Positions 45,665-57,900 of a DNA stretch of 64,000 bases are shown here, one piece after another (positions within the stretch are counted from its first letter, which is position 1; every line of letters begins with the position of its first letter). The notes under the pieces were generated by a model that did no database searches, was not told the origin of the DNA, and worked only from the letters and a program-made list of their open reading frames with translations. Source of the stretch: Polytrichum commune (Eukaryota; Streptophyta; Polytrichopsida; Polytrichales; Polytrichaceae); assembly GCA_950295325.1 (NCBI GenBank), contig OX485805.1, positions 8,248,501 to 8,312,500 on the forward strand, in the 5' to 3' direction. The position numbers and the translations under genes are program-made.

Positions 45665-47280
45665 ATTATTGTCATGAAAGAAGTTCTAAAACATTGCCAT
45701 ATACTTTTTTTATCTATATATATCTATATATTATTTTTTAAATATCAATACAATGGTCATTTAGGGGGTAAGGTTTCTAGTATGTTTGGCTTTGACCGTT
45801 TAGTGAAGTAGTCGGTGGACTTCTCCTCTTGGTGAAGTCGTCCAGTACACTTCTCCTCTAGGTAGTTATACTACAGCCGGTCAAGACTTCTTAAGGCATT
45901 ATTTTGTTGTCTTTTCATCTTCTCCGACATACTATCCCTCGCCTCAAACAACCATGTCTTAGGCGAAAATTCCTGACCAACCGGTGCACTTCTCCACCGT
46001 AGTGTATAGCGGCCCTTAGTCTATTGTAATGTCTACACTTTGGTGGCCTTTAGCAAATCCTTGCATCATCAAAAACTTAAATGCGGACGGTGGCAATCGC
46101 CCAAAGGGAGCACGCTTGGGTTGAGCTAAGGTAGACATGTCTAATTTGGTTACCCTTTTTTTGGACACCTATATTTGAGTGATATGTGCTTTGGTGTGGC
46201 TCCAAGAACACATATCAAAAAGACATGTTTGTAAAAGAGATGAGATTGCATGTTGAAAATATTACAATTATTCTGGACTCATCACTAGAGAGGAATCCTA
46301 TCCAAATCAACCCTGCAGGGTAGCAGGAATTTCACTGTAAAAGGGCACTGGTATAGGTGGATAGTAGTATGTCGGTGCAGTCTTGATGGCCTAGTTAAAA
46401 GCCGGGTGATGCACCCAATAATGCTCTTTTGAACCCCTTGGGGCTTATGTGGCTCGGGGGGGGTAGTCATTGGTTGGAGTAGCAATATACATGCGAACAA
46501 ATGATAGGGTATTTTAAAAACATGGGAGCAAAAATTTATAATTGGGCTTAAGAGTAATATAGGGTATCAAAAATGGCACTAGATATCTTTAAAGTACTAT
46601 AGGGTATGGAATAATAGGTAATTTGAAATTATAAGTAATGCAAGCCATTTTTCTATTAACCCAAAGTAGAAATTTACATAATGATAGCATGTGAAAAAAA
46701 AAAAGAATTGAAAGTAATACCCCCCTATAAAATAGTGGTTGTTCGCACCTATATCCTTAACTTTTTAACACACTGCCCCCCCCCCGAGTTATGTGGGTGA
46801 CAATCCCCATCCCAAGGGTGAAGCATACCCTTTGCCCATTCTACCACAATGGGTGGGGTGGATTGGGTTTAGGGTGACATTAGTTCGGTGCCCTCTTGGT
46901 GACGTGCGCCGGAATTGGGTGCTTTGTGGTGCGCACCATCTACCTGAATCGGTGGACATACCAAGATGGCCACCGTTGTGGGTGCACATATGCCATTCAC
47001 CTATCATGTGTTGACACGACCCACATTAGAGTATATGGAGGGTATGACAAGTTACCCGTTCACGGGTTTAGCATACCGGTCACCGAACTAACCGACTGAG
47101 GGTGGACATATTGGGTGGCATGGTGCACCAGGATAAACCGGGTTGGGTGTCGAGTATGGTATAGGGTACATATGGAGGTGGAATTGGGGTAGATACTCAC
47201 CCACATGGTCACCACTGCCGGTTTCGCTTCTAATTGTCCTATCCAAGCATGCCACGTCAGTCGACAAGTGACCAAATAGG
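45665..47280. other. AT-rich intergenic DNA with a C run
   Basis: No gene was recognised. AATATCAATACAATG at 45740-45754 could hold the receptor's poly(A) signal. A TATCTATATATATCTATATATT tract lies at 45710 on. A diverged dispersed repeat copy is at 46145-46240 (minus). Nine C residues occur at about 46777-46785. From 46840 DNA becomes rich in GGGTGG-type words. Confidence 0.55.
46145..46240 (-). repeat. Dispersed repeat copy, inverted
   Basis: ACACCTATATTTGAGTG .. GTGTGGCTCC .. CAAAAAGACATGTTTGTAAAA is the complement of the order seen at 29390-29480 and 49105-49195. Confidence 0.5.
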
Positions 47281-47284
47281 TGCC

Positions 47285-47520
47285 ATTGTTACCCGTTAGT
47301 GGGTGGCATTCAATGGGTGAGGGTGGGTTAGTGTTGGGTGGGCGTCCTGGGTAAATGGGTTGATGTTGGGTAGGTGTTGGGTTGGGCTCGGGTGATTGAG
47401 GGTTAGTGTTGGGTGGGCGTCCTCAGTGGATGGGTTAGAGTTAGGTGGGTGTTGGGTGGGCATCCTCAGTGGATGGTTAGTGATGGGTGGACGTTCTTGG
47501 TGGACGGGTTAGGGTTTGTT
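47285..47520. repeat. G-rich minisatellite (GGGTGGGCGTCCTCAGTGGA type)
   Basis: Imperfect units of about 35-55 bp built from GGGTTAGTGTTGGGTGGGCG and TCCTCAGTGGATGGGTTAG. Four to five units are visible at 47325, 47400, 47455 and 47485. The G-runs on one strand could form quadruplexes. Confidence 0.75.
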
Positions 47521-48369
47521 GTGAATTTTTAGCTACATACCATGCCACATACCACTCAAATATAGGTGTCTCATATAAGATAACAATCTGTAATTTTGTA
47601 TAAAACCCAATAAGACTTGAGCTTCTGCAGTTCGGAGAACATCCAATCAAGTCTCACTGATTCTCTTTCCAAATCTATGTACTCATTGCCACGACCTTCC
47701 AACAATTTCAGACATTGAGTTGAACTTGTATGTGCATGTTCCCTCGAGTATAATTAAGTGCAAATACATTTACAACCTGCCCACATGATCAGACTCTGGT
47801 TAAATCGGACTCATCAACTCCAGATAAGACTCTGGTTAAATCGGACTCAACAACTCCAGATAAGACTGAAGACCAATCACATGGGCAGACTCAACATTTT
47901 AGATAGGACTCCATATAATACAATTGGGTTAAAATCCTCGTCATATTAACAGATTCATTGAAAAATGCCACTTTTATCCACTGATAGATCCAACAATCAA
48001 TGTATCTTAATTTGTACAGGAAGAGGGCACAGGACTAAGGTTCACAGGAGTGCCACTGGATACACACCCTCTTTCTTGAACCTGAGTGGCTCTCCTAATG
48101 CAGGACTCCGATTTTGAGTGTCTGTGTATTCCAAATCAGAACATGTTCACATAGAAGAATTAACAAGGAATTATTCCAGCTGTGGTGTTTGGGTGAGCAT
48201 CCCTTGAATGGACACTTTTAGCTCTGCACCCACTTTGAGCTCGTAGAATATAGAACGCATACCAATCAATGTGAAATGATTGCCCATTCCACATCGTGGG
48301 CGCAGCTGTTTTGAGGAAGTTATGTGTTCCTATCAGAGCCCAACATTTTCTTTTCTAATTGCACCCATA
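47521..48369. other. Stretch without a recognisable gene
   Basis: A short imperfect tandem repeat lies at 47788-47865, where ACTCTGGTTAAATCGGACTCA and CAACTCCAGATAAGA alternate. A partial dispersed repeat is at 47535-47575. Otherwise nothing was seen. Confidence 0.5.
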
Positions 48370-48725
48370 CCCAGACCATGCCCATTAGCAACGACCTATG
48401 CCCACCCATGCCCACCCATAGCATGACATGTGCGCACCCATGCCCACCCATGCCCACACATAGCATGACATGTGCCCACCCATGCCCACCCATGCCCACC
48501 CATGCTATTCAAATTGCGCCCATGTATTCAAAAATTATGTAATGTGTATTGTGTAATTGTGTAATTGTGTAATTATGCCCCACCCATGCCCGCCCATGCC
48601 CGCCCATGAACAATAATAGCGCAGCCATGCCCACCCATGCCCGCCCATGAACAATAATATTGCACCCATGCCCACCCAAAACCCATGGGCATGGGTGGGT
48701 ATGGGCATGGGCATGGGTATGGGCG
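48370..48725. repeat. CATGCCCACC minisatellite with inverted right end
   Basis: Tandem CATGCCCACC / CATGCCCGCC decamers at 48396-48505 and 48580-48680, separated by a GTGTAATT repeat (48547-48575). The complement, GGGCATGGGTGG and GGGCATGGGC, follows at 48687-48724, so the array ends can pair into a large hairpin. The Pro/His-rich and Gly/His-rich frames here are shadows. Confidence 0.82.
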
Positions 48726-49104
48726 CCCGATGTAGGGCTCTGGTTCCTATTCACCTGCAAACATAATCAATAAGCATCCAATGATTTTCATATACAGGCT
48801 TCAGAATATTTACATGACTCGGCTCTTCTATAAATCATGAAGTACGTATAAGGTAAGGGTGCCTAAAATGGACACAATAAGTCCTGCACCCACTTCACCT
48901 AGGATACGAAACATGCAATTAGTGCAAGATTATTTGCAAAATTCAAGTCACAAGCATTGCAAATGTCCTACTAATTTTGGAGCTCATAAGAATATCTTAT
49001 TCATTATCAAAGTGGGTATTTCTCTTTCTAATCAAACGATCATGTAGCCCCCTCCCCAATTATGTTGACTGTTGAACCTAGAATACTAACAAACTCGTAG
49101 CACA

Positions 49105-49195
49105 TAGTCCAATCCCTTTTAAACACATGTCTTTTTGGTGTCCATTTCTAGATCCACACCTATCCACACACTGTTCAAATATAGATTTATGTTCA
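49105..49195 (+). repeat. Dispersed repeat copy
   Basis: CCAATCCCTTTTAAACACATG, TCTTTTTGGTGTCC and CACACTGTTCAAATATAG repeat the order at 29390-29480. Confidence 0.5.
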
Positions 49196-51125
49196 ACAAA
49201 AGTAACCGGCTTTGACCCACTCGCCTCAAAAACTCAATCAAATACAAAGCTTTAACATAGGTTCAAAGGTTTGTCTCACCCGCATGAATGGTGGTCTTGA
49301 CCTTTGTCAGGAATGGCGACTTTCCACTGACAGTCTTATAGGCATTGAGATTACAGATTCAATCCAAGACACAAAATTCAAGCAGCCACCAGTTGCTTGC
49401 AGTTGTGCACAAGGATACTCGTTTATTTTTAATTTCTCTTGATTGCTAATAGAGTTATCCTCGTAACTCAATGGGACTTCTTGTCAGGAGTTGGTCCCCT
49501 GTGAATTTCCATTGTTTGAATTTCCGTACAGAATCAATTATTTCTTTCCACTTGTGATGGGGCATGCTTGGAAGTACTGTTTAAAATCAAATGAAGAGCA
49601 ATCTATTTCAGTTCATTGTGGGCCAAACTCATTTTAGTGCCTATCGGCATGCCAAAATGAGTTTTGACCCTCAATGAACCCCAACAGAGTTCTTCGCTCA
49701 AACCTTTACACTGCCTCCAAGCATCCACCGACAACTTACCGAACATGGAAGGTCTTCTAAAACAACCAATCCTGGACCAATAGTCATGTTAAATTGGAGG
49801 CTAACTATTCTAGATCCTTTGAATTTTCGTCATCTAATCTCACATGGAAATTTGTCGATCAGATTCAAGAGCAGATAGAGGCACAGGTGCATGCCCAAAC
49901 ACAATCACGAGCTGTCAGCCTCAAGCTCCCACCTTTGGTTGCGTCGTGGTCCAGGTGAAAACTTGTGACTCACATGAGTACTAATCTTCCTAACTCACTA
50001 GCCCCTTAGCCAACCATGATATCACATAAAGCAATTCTTTTATTCAATTAACTCACCACTTTGGCCATAGGTGAATGCCGTGCCGATTGTAGTGTTAATA
50101 AACACCTTTCACATTGGCATTGCATTAGCCCTCATGCTCCTAAGTCACTACTTACTAATCCTAACCTACTCAGCAATGGGCGCCATATTCACCCTCAATC
50201 TTTACCTCCTAGGCTAATTTACTAATCAAATTGTCTTCAACATGTATCCCAAATCGAACCCTGCCTAAGCCTCGCATTGGGCCCTAAGTCACAGCCACGT
50301 TGGCCCTCGGGCCTGGAACCAACCTTACTGTATACCGCAACCGAGGTCTCTACCTCCCTTCTAGTGTACAGCTCTAGTTCATAAATTCCCTCATCACACA
50401 TCAGACATGCCCTGAACCCAGCAAAGTCCCATATAACCAGCAGTTCGGACCAGCATTGTTGTGGGTCACACTCCGACCATTCTAGCATCCATCCTCCCAT
50501 CAGCCTAGCCTTTGCCGCCCGAGAGTGACCAAACCTTGCACTCGGCAGAGACAAACAACCCACTTCCTGGTAGCTGCTACACTAAACTTTCTTCCAGGTA
50601 CACATCAACCCCCAGCTGCAGCCCTTCCATCCGACACTACCTTCGGCGCTACCACCTTTGAATCCACTACCCTTTCGAAAATTGAGCAGCGCTTCCGCGC
50701 TGATGTCGTCTTTCGCCCAAAATCCTTCCCCTCACCATCAACTTCAAACGGCATTCAAACACGTTTGCTCATTCCATTGGGTTCAATTACAGTATGGCCT
50801 ACCTGAAGCCTCAGACTGTCACTCCTATTCCTGCAGCAGTAGTACTGCATCCGTTAGTAAATCCGTCCCAGCACAGCTCTCGTTCCTCCACCATACCCTA
50901 GTTGAATTCCACTACCACTGCTACAATCCACTCAGAGATAAACTCTCCGGAAAATGGCGACATCTCCTCCAGGATGATGAGATACCACCTACCCGGGACA
51001 ATGGGTTGGCTTCTACATCAATGGAGGGGAGGATCCCACCTTTGTTCTTAACTGTGTTGATGACTTTGCTCCACCGTGCATGCAATTGCACCACCTTACT
51101 ATGCCTCTCCTTGCACAATGTTTTA
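49196..51125. other. Stretch without a clearly recognisable gene
   Basis: Open frames of up to 164 codons (50658-51152 plus, 50237-50563 minus) overlap on both strands, and none carries a motif I know. Composition is more balanced than in the flanks, so old coding DNA is possible. Confidence 0.4.
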
Positions 51126-51748
51126 CAGTTGGTACCCATTCTCGGTGCCTAAGGGAATGGGAAAACCCCGAAGGTGAAATGGTCGGGTTCATTCACAAGG
51201 TGAAAATCATCCGTACCCATAGAGGCCCGAAGAAGGAAGGTGAAAGGGAAGTGGTCACATTTTTCTTCGGGAAAATTGCTACCCTTGGTTGGGACCCGGA
51301 CCGGTGGTGATGGATGGATGGACTCCACTTCCTTGACTATAACACTAAGTTTGGTAGGATGGCCTTATCAACTAAAATGAGCCAATTGGGCCATTATGAG
51401 ACAATCATTTTGTCACAATTGATGAGATCTTCCATATTACAATTGATTATTTGCATGGTTTTATACACATGTGTGGGTGTATTTGGACCATCTAGATTGA
51501 ATGCAATGACAAAGTTTTCAATCACAAACAACGGCATGAGGCCCAGGTCAAACAGAAGATTTGGGATGCACTAATCATCTACGCCAAGGCTGCTTGGGAG
51601 CGAGTGATCCAACACATTAAGACTAGTAGATTCTCTGTCGTGGCCATGCTTCAAGGTTTTGACCAAACTTGGGGTGCTAGGAATGTCTTATGTAAGAGGA
51701 ACAATTTGCATATTACTTGGAATTGGAAGAGGCAATGTAGCTAGGTTG
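51126..51748 (+). pseudogene. Coding relic of unknown family
   Basis: Protein-like blocks in shifting frames: GPKKEGEREVVTFFFGKIATLGWDPDRW (51226-51308), then WMDGLHFLDYNTKFGRMALS after a stop at 51308-51310, then IIYAKAAWERVIQHIKTSR, MLQGFDQTWGARNVLC and HITWNWKRQ near 51575-51739. The Trp-rich, ordered blocks look like a decayed real protein, most likely from a mobile element, but I cannot name the family. Confidence 0.4.
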
Positions 51749-53097
51749 GTAGGCTCATGATGGGTGACTTTGGTGGTTTGGGAGTTGTCCTTGGCAAGTG
51801 GGGTGGGAGTGGTACGTCCTTGGCTTGGGGGATCCGGTGGGTTGTCCATGGTGGGGTCTTGTTTTTTCTTTTACAGGACGGTGTCTTGCGCCCAAGGGGT
51901 TCCGCCTCCCCTTAGTGAGGGTGCGTTTTCTTGGTTTTCTTGGTTTTATGAATTGGCGCTGGCTTTGTTGGCCTTCTGTCTTAAAGAAAGAAAAAGAAAA
52001 AAAAGTGTCAGATCTAGACGCTCCATGGTATCTTTACAGTGGTGCCATGCATCATGTCTCCGAAATTTAAAAATTAATGTCTTTACATCCTTAGAACTGG
52101 CAGATGGGAACTGTGAGGCCAAACCCACCACCCTTAAGCGTCCTAGTCCGGGTATGGGTTTGAGAATCACATGTCTTATGTCGAGAATCGTAGAAACATG
52201 AAATTCAACTTCAACTCTCCACCAATGCACTAGTCGTGCTAGTCTTTATTAACTTCTTCCAAGAGTTCACAAGCACCCTTCCTCCTACTCACCCCTTAGA
52301 GCGTGTTCCACTCTCCATGTGAGAGTGACTAGCTCACTACTCCTCATTTTTAATGATTTTCATTTATTTTGAAACTTTCTTAGCTTCACACTTTGCTTGA
52401 GACAATGATGCCTCGATACCACTAGTATCGTGTATGGTTACTCCCTTAGCCGACTCAAGCTCCCAAGTCATAGTCTTTGCCACACATGCCCTTGCCGATA
52501 TTCCTCTTGAGCTTTTGGTCTTAGCAAAACTTTCACTTGTTGAATCCATGAATTAATGGCCAACTCCTCAGCTTGATAGCAACCCCGCACTTGATGCCCG
52601 CTCCGCAACTTAGTGTCAACTTCACGTTTAATGTCAACCCCGTAGCTTAGCACCAATTTTGTATCTTAATGCCACCATGTAGCCACACACTTAACCAACA
52701 ATCTAAAGTAGGGTGTAGGTTGAACTAACCAAAGACTAATTAACTAGGAGGCTAATTAGGCTAGTAGGCACTAATTAACTAATAAACCCAGCTCTTAGCT
52801 GCGGCTACTTCTAACTAAATAAACCCAGCTCCTTCATAAACCCAGCTCCCTACTTCTAACTAAATAAACCCAGCTCCTTCATAAACCCAACTCCCTACTT
52901 CTAACTAAATAAACCCAGCTCCTTAGCTGCGGCTACTTCTAACTAAGCTTCTCCACCCTCAACCACAAAAACCATTAATGAACAAAAAAAAGCTTCTCCA
53001 AGGCCTCCCCCTAATTCACCTACCTAATTCCACTAATCCCACTAAGTCCCCTACCTAATTCCATTTTTTTTTCCCGAGCTTTAAAAGCTCAACTTCC
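51749..53097. other. Stretch without a recognisable gene, with a local tandem repeat
   Basis: 51764-52201 is open for 145 codons but has no known motif. The phrase CTTAGTGTCAAC / CTTAATGCCA..GTAGC repeats near 52555-52685. The clear tandem repeat at 52795-52945 is listed separately. Confidence 0.45.
52795..52945. repeat. Tandem repeat (TTCTAACTAAATAAACCCAGCTCC)
   Basis: About three units of TACTTCTAACTAAATAAACC plus CAGCTCCTTCATAAACCCA, then a variant with TTAGCTGCGGC that also precedes the array. Near-identical units suggest a recent expansion. Confidence 0.85.
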
Positions 53098-53225
53098 TAG
53101 AGAAGAGAGAGAGAAAGAGGAGAAGAGAAGAGAAAGAGAAGTGAAGAGAGGAGGAGGAAGAAGAAGAGAAGAGAGAAATGGAATGAGGGAGAGAGAGGAG
53201 GAGGGTGAGAGGATAGGAGTGAAGG
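53098..53225. repeat. Purine (GA/GGA) tract
   Basis: About 125 bp almost wholly of G and A on the plus strand (GAGAAGAGAGAGAGAAAGAGG...), followed by pyrimidine-poor then C/T-rich DNA. Simple-sequence DNA, possibly triplex-forming. Confidence 0.85.
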
Positions 53226-54408
53226 AAGGTGCACCCAAGACCACAACCTTCTAATCCTCTCCTACTTAGTAGGACCTTATCCTATCCACTAAACCCTCAC
53301 CCCCTAAACCAACAAGAACATGTTCTAATTCAAACATTTAAATCAAAGGCACTTCCCCTTGCCTCATCAAGCACTACTCCTCTAATCAAAACACTCCCTA
53401 ATGTCACTAAGCTTCTAATTCACCACACAAAATGGCTTAAGGCCTAAACACAAATCCACACCAAGCCTCAGTCTTTTTATACTTTTGATTGTTTTAACAA
53501 CACTCCAATTGCAATTCTAAGTAGATCCTAAACATAAAACAAATATGAGCACTCATTTTGGGCTCATAGGAACACAATAAAAATGAAAATCCACAAGCAT
53601 ACAAAACCATGATATGGTTTCTGGCAATGTTGCCATCTCTCTCCCATTAGGGTAACTTAATAACATATGAGCTCCAGTTCTCTACTCCCTCACTATCTCA
53701 AAAAATTGATGTCAGTTGGCATCCTCGCAGACAAAAATATAAGTCTGAAATTTATGTCAGAAGCATGCTACAACTCAATACCATCAAGTTCTCAACCACA
53801 ATTAATTTTGGAATGGGTTTGGAACCTTCAAGAAATGAGAATCCTCCTGAACTCAATTGCTAACATCTTTAATCTTATCCAATATCTGATAATATTTGTA
53901 GAGTTGAGTTCAATGCCCAAGGTAAATTATAAGACACCACCACATGTCTTACTTCAATCTTTCTTTGGTGTTGCAACTTTGGATTGGTATGACCATGCAT
54001 TGCATTGGTTCAGACTTATCATATCATGAAATTTTCCATTTAATCATGTATAGAAAAAAATATGATTTTATTTATTTATTTTGATATTTTGGTATTGTTG
54101 CCTAGTAATTGATTTGTACACTACCAAAAGATATGATTTTAGTTAGCTCTTCCAAGGGTTGTGGACATGAAGTGTATCTAGATGCGAGCATCCTTGTTGT
54201 GTGGGCAAATTTGTATTTAACCCTTTATTGCCCTAATGAACCAAGGGGTCATTTTTTGCCAGAAGAGTGCTCTAAATCGTCACCTCACACTATCATCCGG
54301 GTCTCCCACTTGGCATGGCGATTCTCGTATGTTTCAAGAAGAGATTGGTGCAAGTCTTGTTAGATTTTAATCTGATATAAAGGAGACTAATGCTCCAAGA
54401 TGAATTCG
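53226..54408. other. Stretch without a recognisable gene
   Basis: AT-rich. Open frames 53667-54029 and 54109-54363 have no motif I know. The last five bases (ATTCG) are the left target duplication of the chromovirus. Confidence 0.5.
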
Positions 54409-54757
54409 TGTCACGTATCTCAGAAATTATGAGATTCAAGAGGCATGTTCCACCCAACCTTAGAGCTTATATACTAGATACTACTATGAGTTGAGGCCAC
54501 CTCCAACTAGTAGTTAAGTATATGCTAGCGAGCTCTCCCTCCATGCCTTTAGGATAACTCTAAGCGCACTTAACTAATGGTCGTTACTTACGAGGTAGAA
54601 CCAAGTGTAAAACCATAGCTTCAACTAGTTAACTCCCTTTACCTTTAGGACTGCTAGAGCACTCAGGGTAGCGCCTCTAGTCTTCTAGTAAAGGGGTCCT
54701 AGTTGAATGAGAGGTTGTAAATAAACAATAAACAATAAATGTATAATACACGTTACA
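54409..54757 (-). repeat. 3' LTR of the chromovirus
   Basis: 349 bp. On the minus strand it begins TGTAACGTG and ends GTGACA. It matches the other LTR throughout, with scattered substitutions (for example 54415, 54513 and 54689-54696 regions). Confidence 0.95.
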
Positions 54758-54768
54758 CACCTCCCCAC
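54758..54768 (-). other. Polypurine tract
   Basis: The minus strand reads GTGGGGAGGTG directly before the 3' LTR, the expected plus-strand primer for reverse transcription. Confidence 0.85.
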
Positions 54769-54967
54769 TTAGGAATGAACGTCCGCGTTCATGGATTATC
54801 CCAAATCGTAGTGCATCAAGACAAATATAGTCAAGACCACCACTAATTTAAGCGAGCCATGGGATCTGTATCTGTACCATGCTCCATGCCAATTGGCAGG
54901 GTGAAACAAGTTAATAATAACACCCCGTTTACAGGATCTTGTGCAAGCCTGAAAGAACAGAAGGCGC

Positions 54968-57900
54968 CTATCCCAAAGATACCTTCCGCCTCAACCGTTT
55001 TTGCGCAGCTGGGGCTTCGCGGTCACGCTTAACACCATGGCGTGTGAGCCTGTCTTCCGACTTTGCTACCGCATCCCAGTACTCCTTGAGGACTTCTACA
55101 TTCAAGTTGCATTCGGGCTCCCATGAATTATGCTCAAGTGCATATCCGAGCCATTTAAAAAGATAGAATTTCTTAGGGCGAGAACAAGACCCTTTATCTT
55201 CATGTGAAAGCACTCCTTCTACTTCATAAGATGCATCTTCCTCAAAGACTGGCGGAGGGGGAGGCTGTACCCTGCCATCGGCCACATAAGGCCTAAGAAG
55301 TGACACATGAAAAACATCGTGGATCTTAAATGTATCTGGCAGTTGCACGCGGTATGCTACAACCCCTATCCTTTGAACTATCCAAAATGGGCCAATCCAC
55401 CTTGGTAAAAGCTTTCGAGCTCCTGGGACCTTCAACTTAATGTTGGCAGTACTTACTAGCACTCGCTGGTCCACTTCGAACGAGACCTCTCGTCGATGCT
55501 TGTCAGCATAGAGCTTTTGTCGTTGTTACGCAGCAATGAGATGTTTCTTGGCTAAGCCAATCACATATGTCATATGCTAAACAAAATTTTGCGCAGCAGG
55601 GACTTGACACCTGTTGTTCCCACTAATTGGTGTCCGGGGCTGCTGACCATAATTCAGGACAAATGGAGTATTCCGTACAGACTCTTGCCAAGAGCTATTA
55701 TATGCAAATTCAACCACTGCAAGGAATTCATCCCAATCATCTTGCACTGGGTTGACATAATGCCGCAACATATCCTCCAGGATTTGGTTTACCCGTTCCG
55801 TCTGTCGGTCGGTTTGAGGATGAAATGCGGTGGACATGGCCAACCTTGTCCCCAAAAGACCATGCAATGCATCCCAAAACCTACTTGTGAATCTAGCGTC
55901 CATGTCGCTTAGGATTACTCTGGGTAGACCATGTAACTTATACACATGATCACGAAATAACCTTGCCGTACCTTCAGCAGTAACGTGTGTGGTGGTTGGC
56001 ATAAAGTAGGCCATCTTGGACAACTTATCCACGCACACAAAGATGGCATCATAACCATTAGCAGATGGAGTCAAGCCAGAGATAAAATCCATGCTCACTG
56101 CTTCCTAATTTCTATCAGGAATCTCCAATGATTGTAATAGGCTTGCTGGTTTAAGAGTAGGGGCCTTACTCCTTTGGCAAATCTCACAAGATTTTATATA
56201 GCTTCTGATGGACCCTTGCATCTCAAGCCACCAAAAGTTTACTCGCACCCTCTTATATGTCTTAGTTACTCCTACATGACCGCTATACATTGCATTATAA
56301 AATTCACGGAGCAAAAATGACCTAATATTCGATCCTTGGAAAGACACATCTGGAACCACAACTGCCTTTTCATACCACCAGATGTGGTTCTCATAAACAA
56401 AATGTTTCAGATTGTGCGGATTTAAGAACCAAGGATCAAGAGCATACCCGGCAATGATAGTTTGATATAACTTTTGATCACTGACGAACTCCGGGTACCC
56501 CTTGAGATTGTTGTCTCGCTCTCCGGGATCACTTCGCCTAGCGTCTGCAGCCACCATTTGAAGGACCGAATTACTAGGAGCAGACCGCGGTGCCATCAAG
56601 GTTGTCTGGTCACCCGGGTCTAGTGGATTTCGAATCAGGGGATCGGCCATATTAATCCTTCCTGGTCGATATACCCATCTATAGACAAAATTTTGCTCCA
56701 AGAACTCCAACCATCGAGCTTGACGCCTTGATAGCGTCTGTTGTGTTTTTAAATACACTAGAGGATTATGATCTGTTACAATAGTACAGTCTGATCCCTC
56801 TAGGTAACACCGCCAGGTTCGCATGGCATGCACAACTGCTGCAAGTTCTTGTTCACGAGTTGTATAGTTTCTCTCAACGGGAGAAAACTTCTTACTCTCA
56901 AAAGCAATTGGCTTACCTCCCTGAAGTAAGACGGCCCCTGCTCCGAGTAGAGAAGCGTCACTTACGACCTCAAATGGCTCCCCTAACTTGGGTAAGGTCA
57001 GAACTGGTGCATGTGTCAAGGCATATTTAACATTATCAAAAGCGTGCTCACATTCGTCAGTACAAATATACTTAACTATGCTTCGCGTAAGAGAAGTCAA
57101 AGATGCAACGAGAGTGGAGTATCCGTGTATGAATCTGCGAAAGTAATTGCAAAGCCCCAAGAAGGACCGTAATTGTCCGACTTCAAGAGGTCTATGCCAT
57201 TTGGCCACAGTCTCAATTTTCTTAGGATCCACCTTGATGCCCTCCTTGCCCACAACATGTCCGAGATAATGTAATTCATTCTTTCCGAAATGACACTTAG
57301 ACATCTTTGCATAAAACTGATTCTCTCGCAGAATTTGAAGTACTTATGCCAAATGATTGACAAGTTCCTCCTCGTTCTTAGAAAAAATTAAGATATCATC
57401 TAGATATACCAAAACAAATTTTCCAATGAACTTGTGAAAAACACGATTCATTACTCCCTGAAAAGTTGTTGGTGCATTGGTCAATCCAAAACTTAATACT
57501 TTGAATTGGTAATGACCAAACGGTATTCTAAACGCCGTCTTAGGAACATCCTCCTCAGATATCCTAATCTGGTGATAATCTTGTGCCAAATCAAGAGATG
57601 AAAATATGGTAGAGACGGCTAACTGGTCAAAAAGATCATCAATACGAGGCAACGGATAACGATTCTTTACAGTTTGCTTATTAAGTGCCCGATAATCCAC
57701 CACCATTCGCAGCGCTCCATCATTTTTCTTGACGAACAAGATGGGAAACCCATAAGGCGATGAACTAGGCTCTATCCATCTATTTTCCAAATACTCCTTG
57801 ATCTGTTTCTTGGCCTCCTGCAGCTCCAGAGGACTCAACCTATAGATCGGCCTAAATGGTGGCTTGCCATCTGGTTCCAAAGGAATAGTATGGGCCATTT

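Noticed and set aside
39841-45675. Many long open frames on the minus strand and in the other plus frames of the LRR array, up to 258 codons
   Set aside because: They repeat the same 24-residue phrases (RFPSPSGNVVKLEHP, FKLDNITRGTWKPH) with the 72-bp period; the unit simply lacks stops in those frames. The LRR frame is the one spliced to NB-ARC.
48324-48760. His/Pro-rich and Gly/His-rich open frames
   Set aside because: Products of the CATGCCCACC minisatellite read in frame; no other coding evidence.
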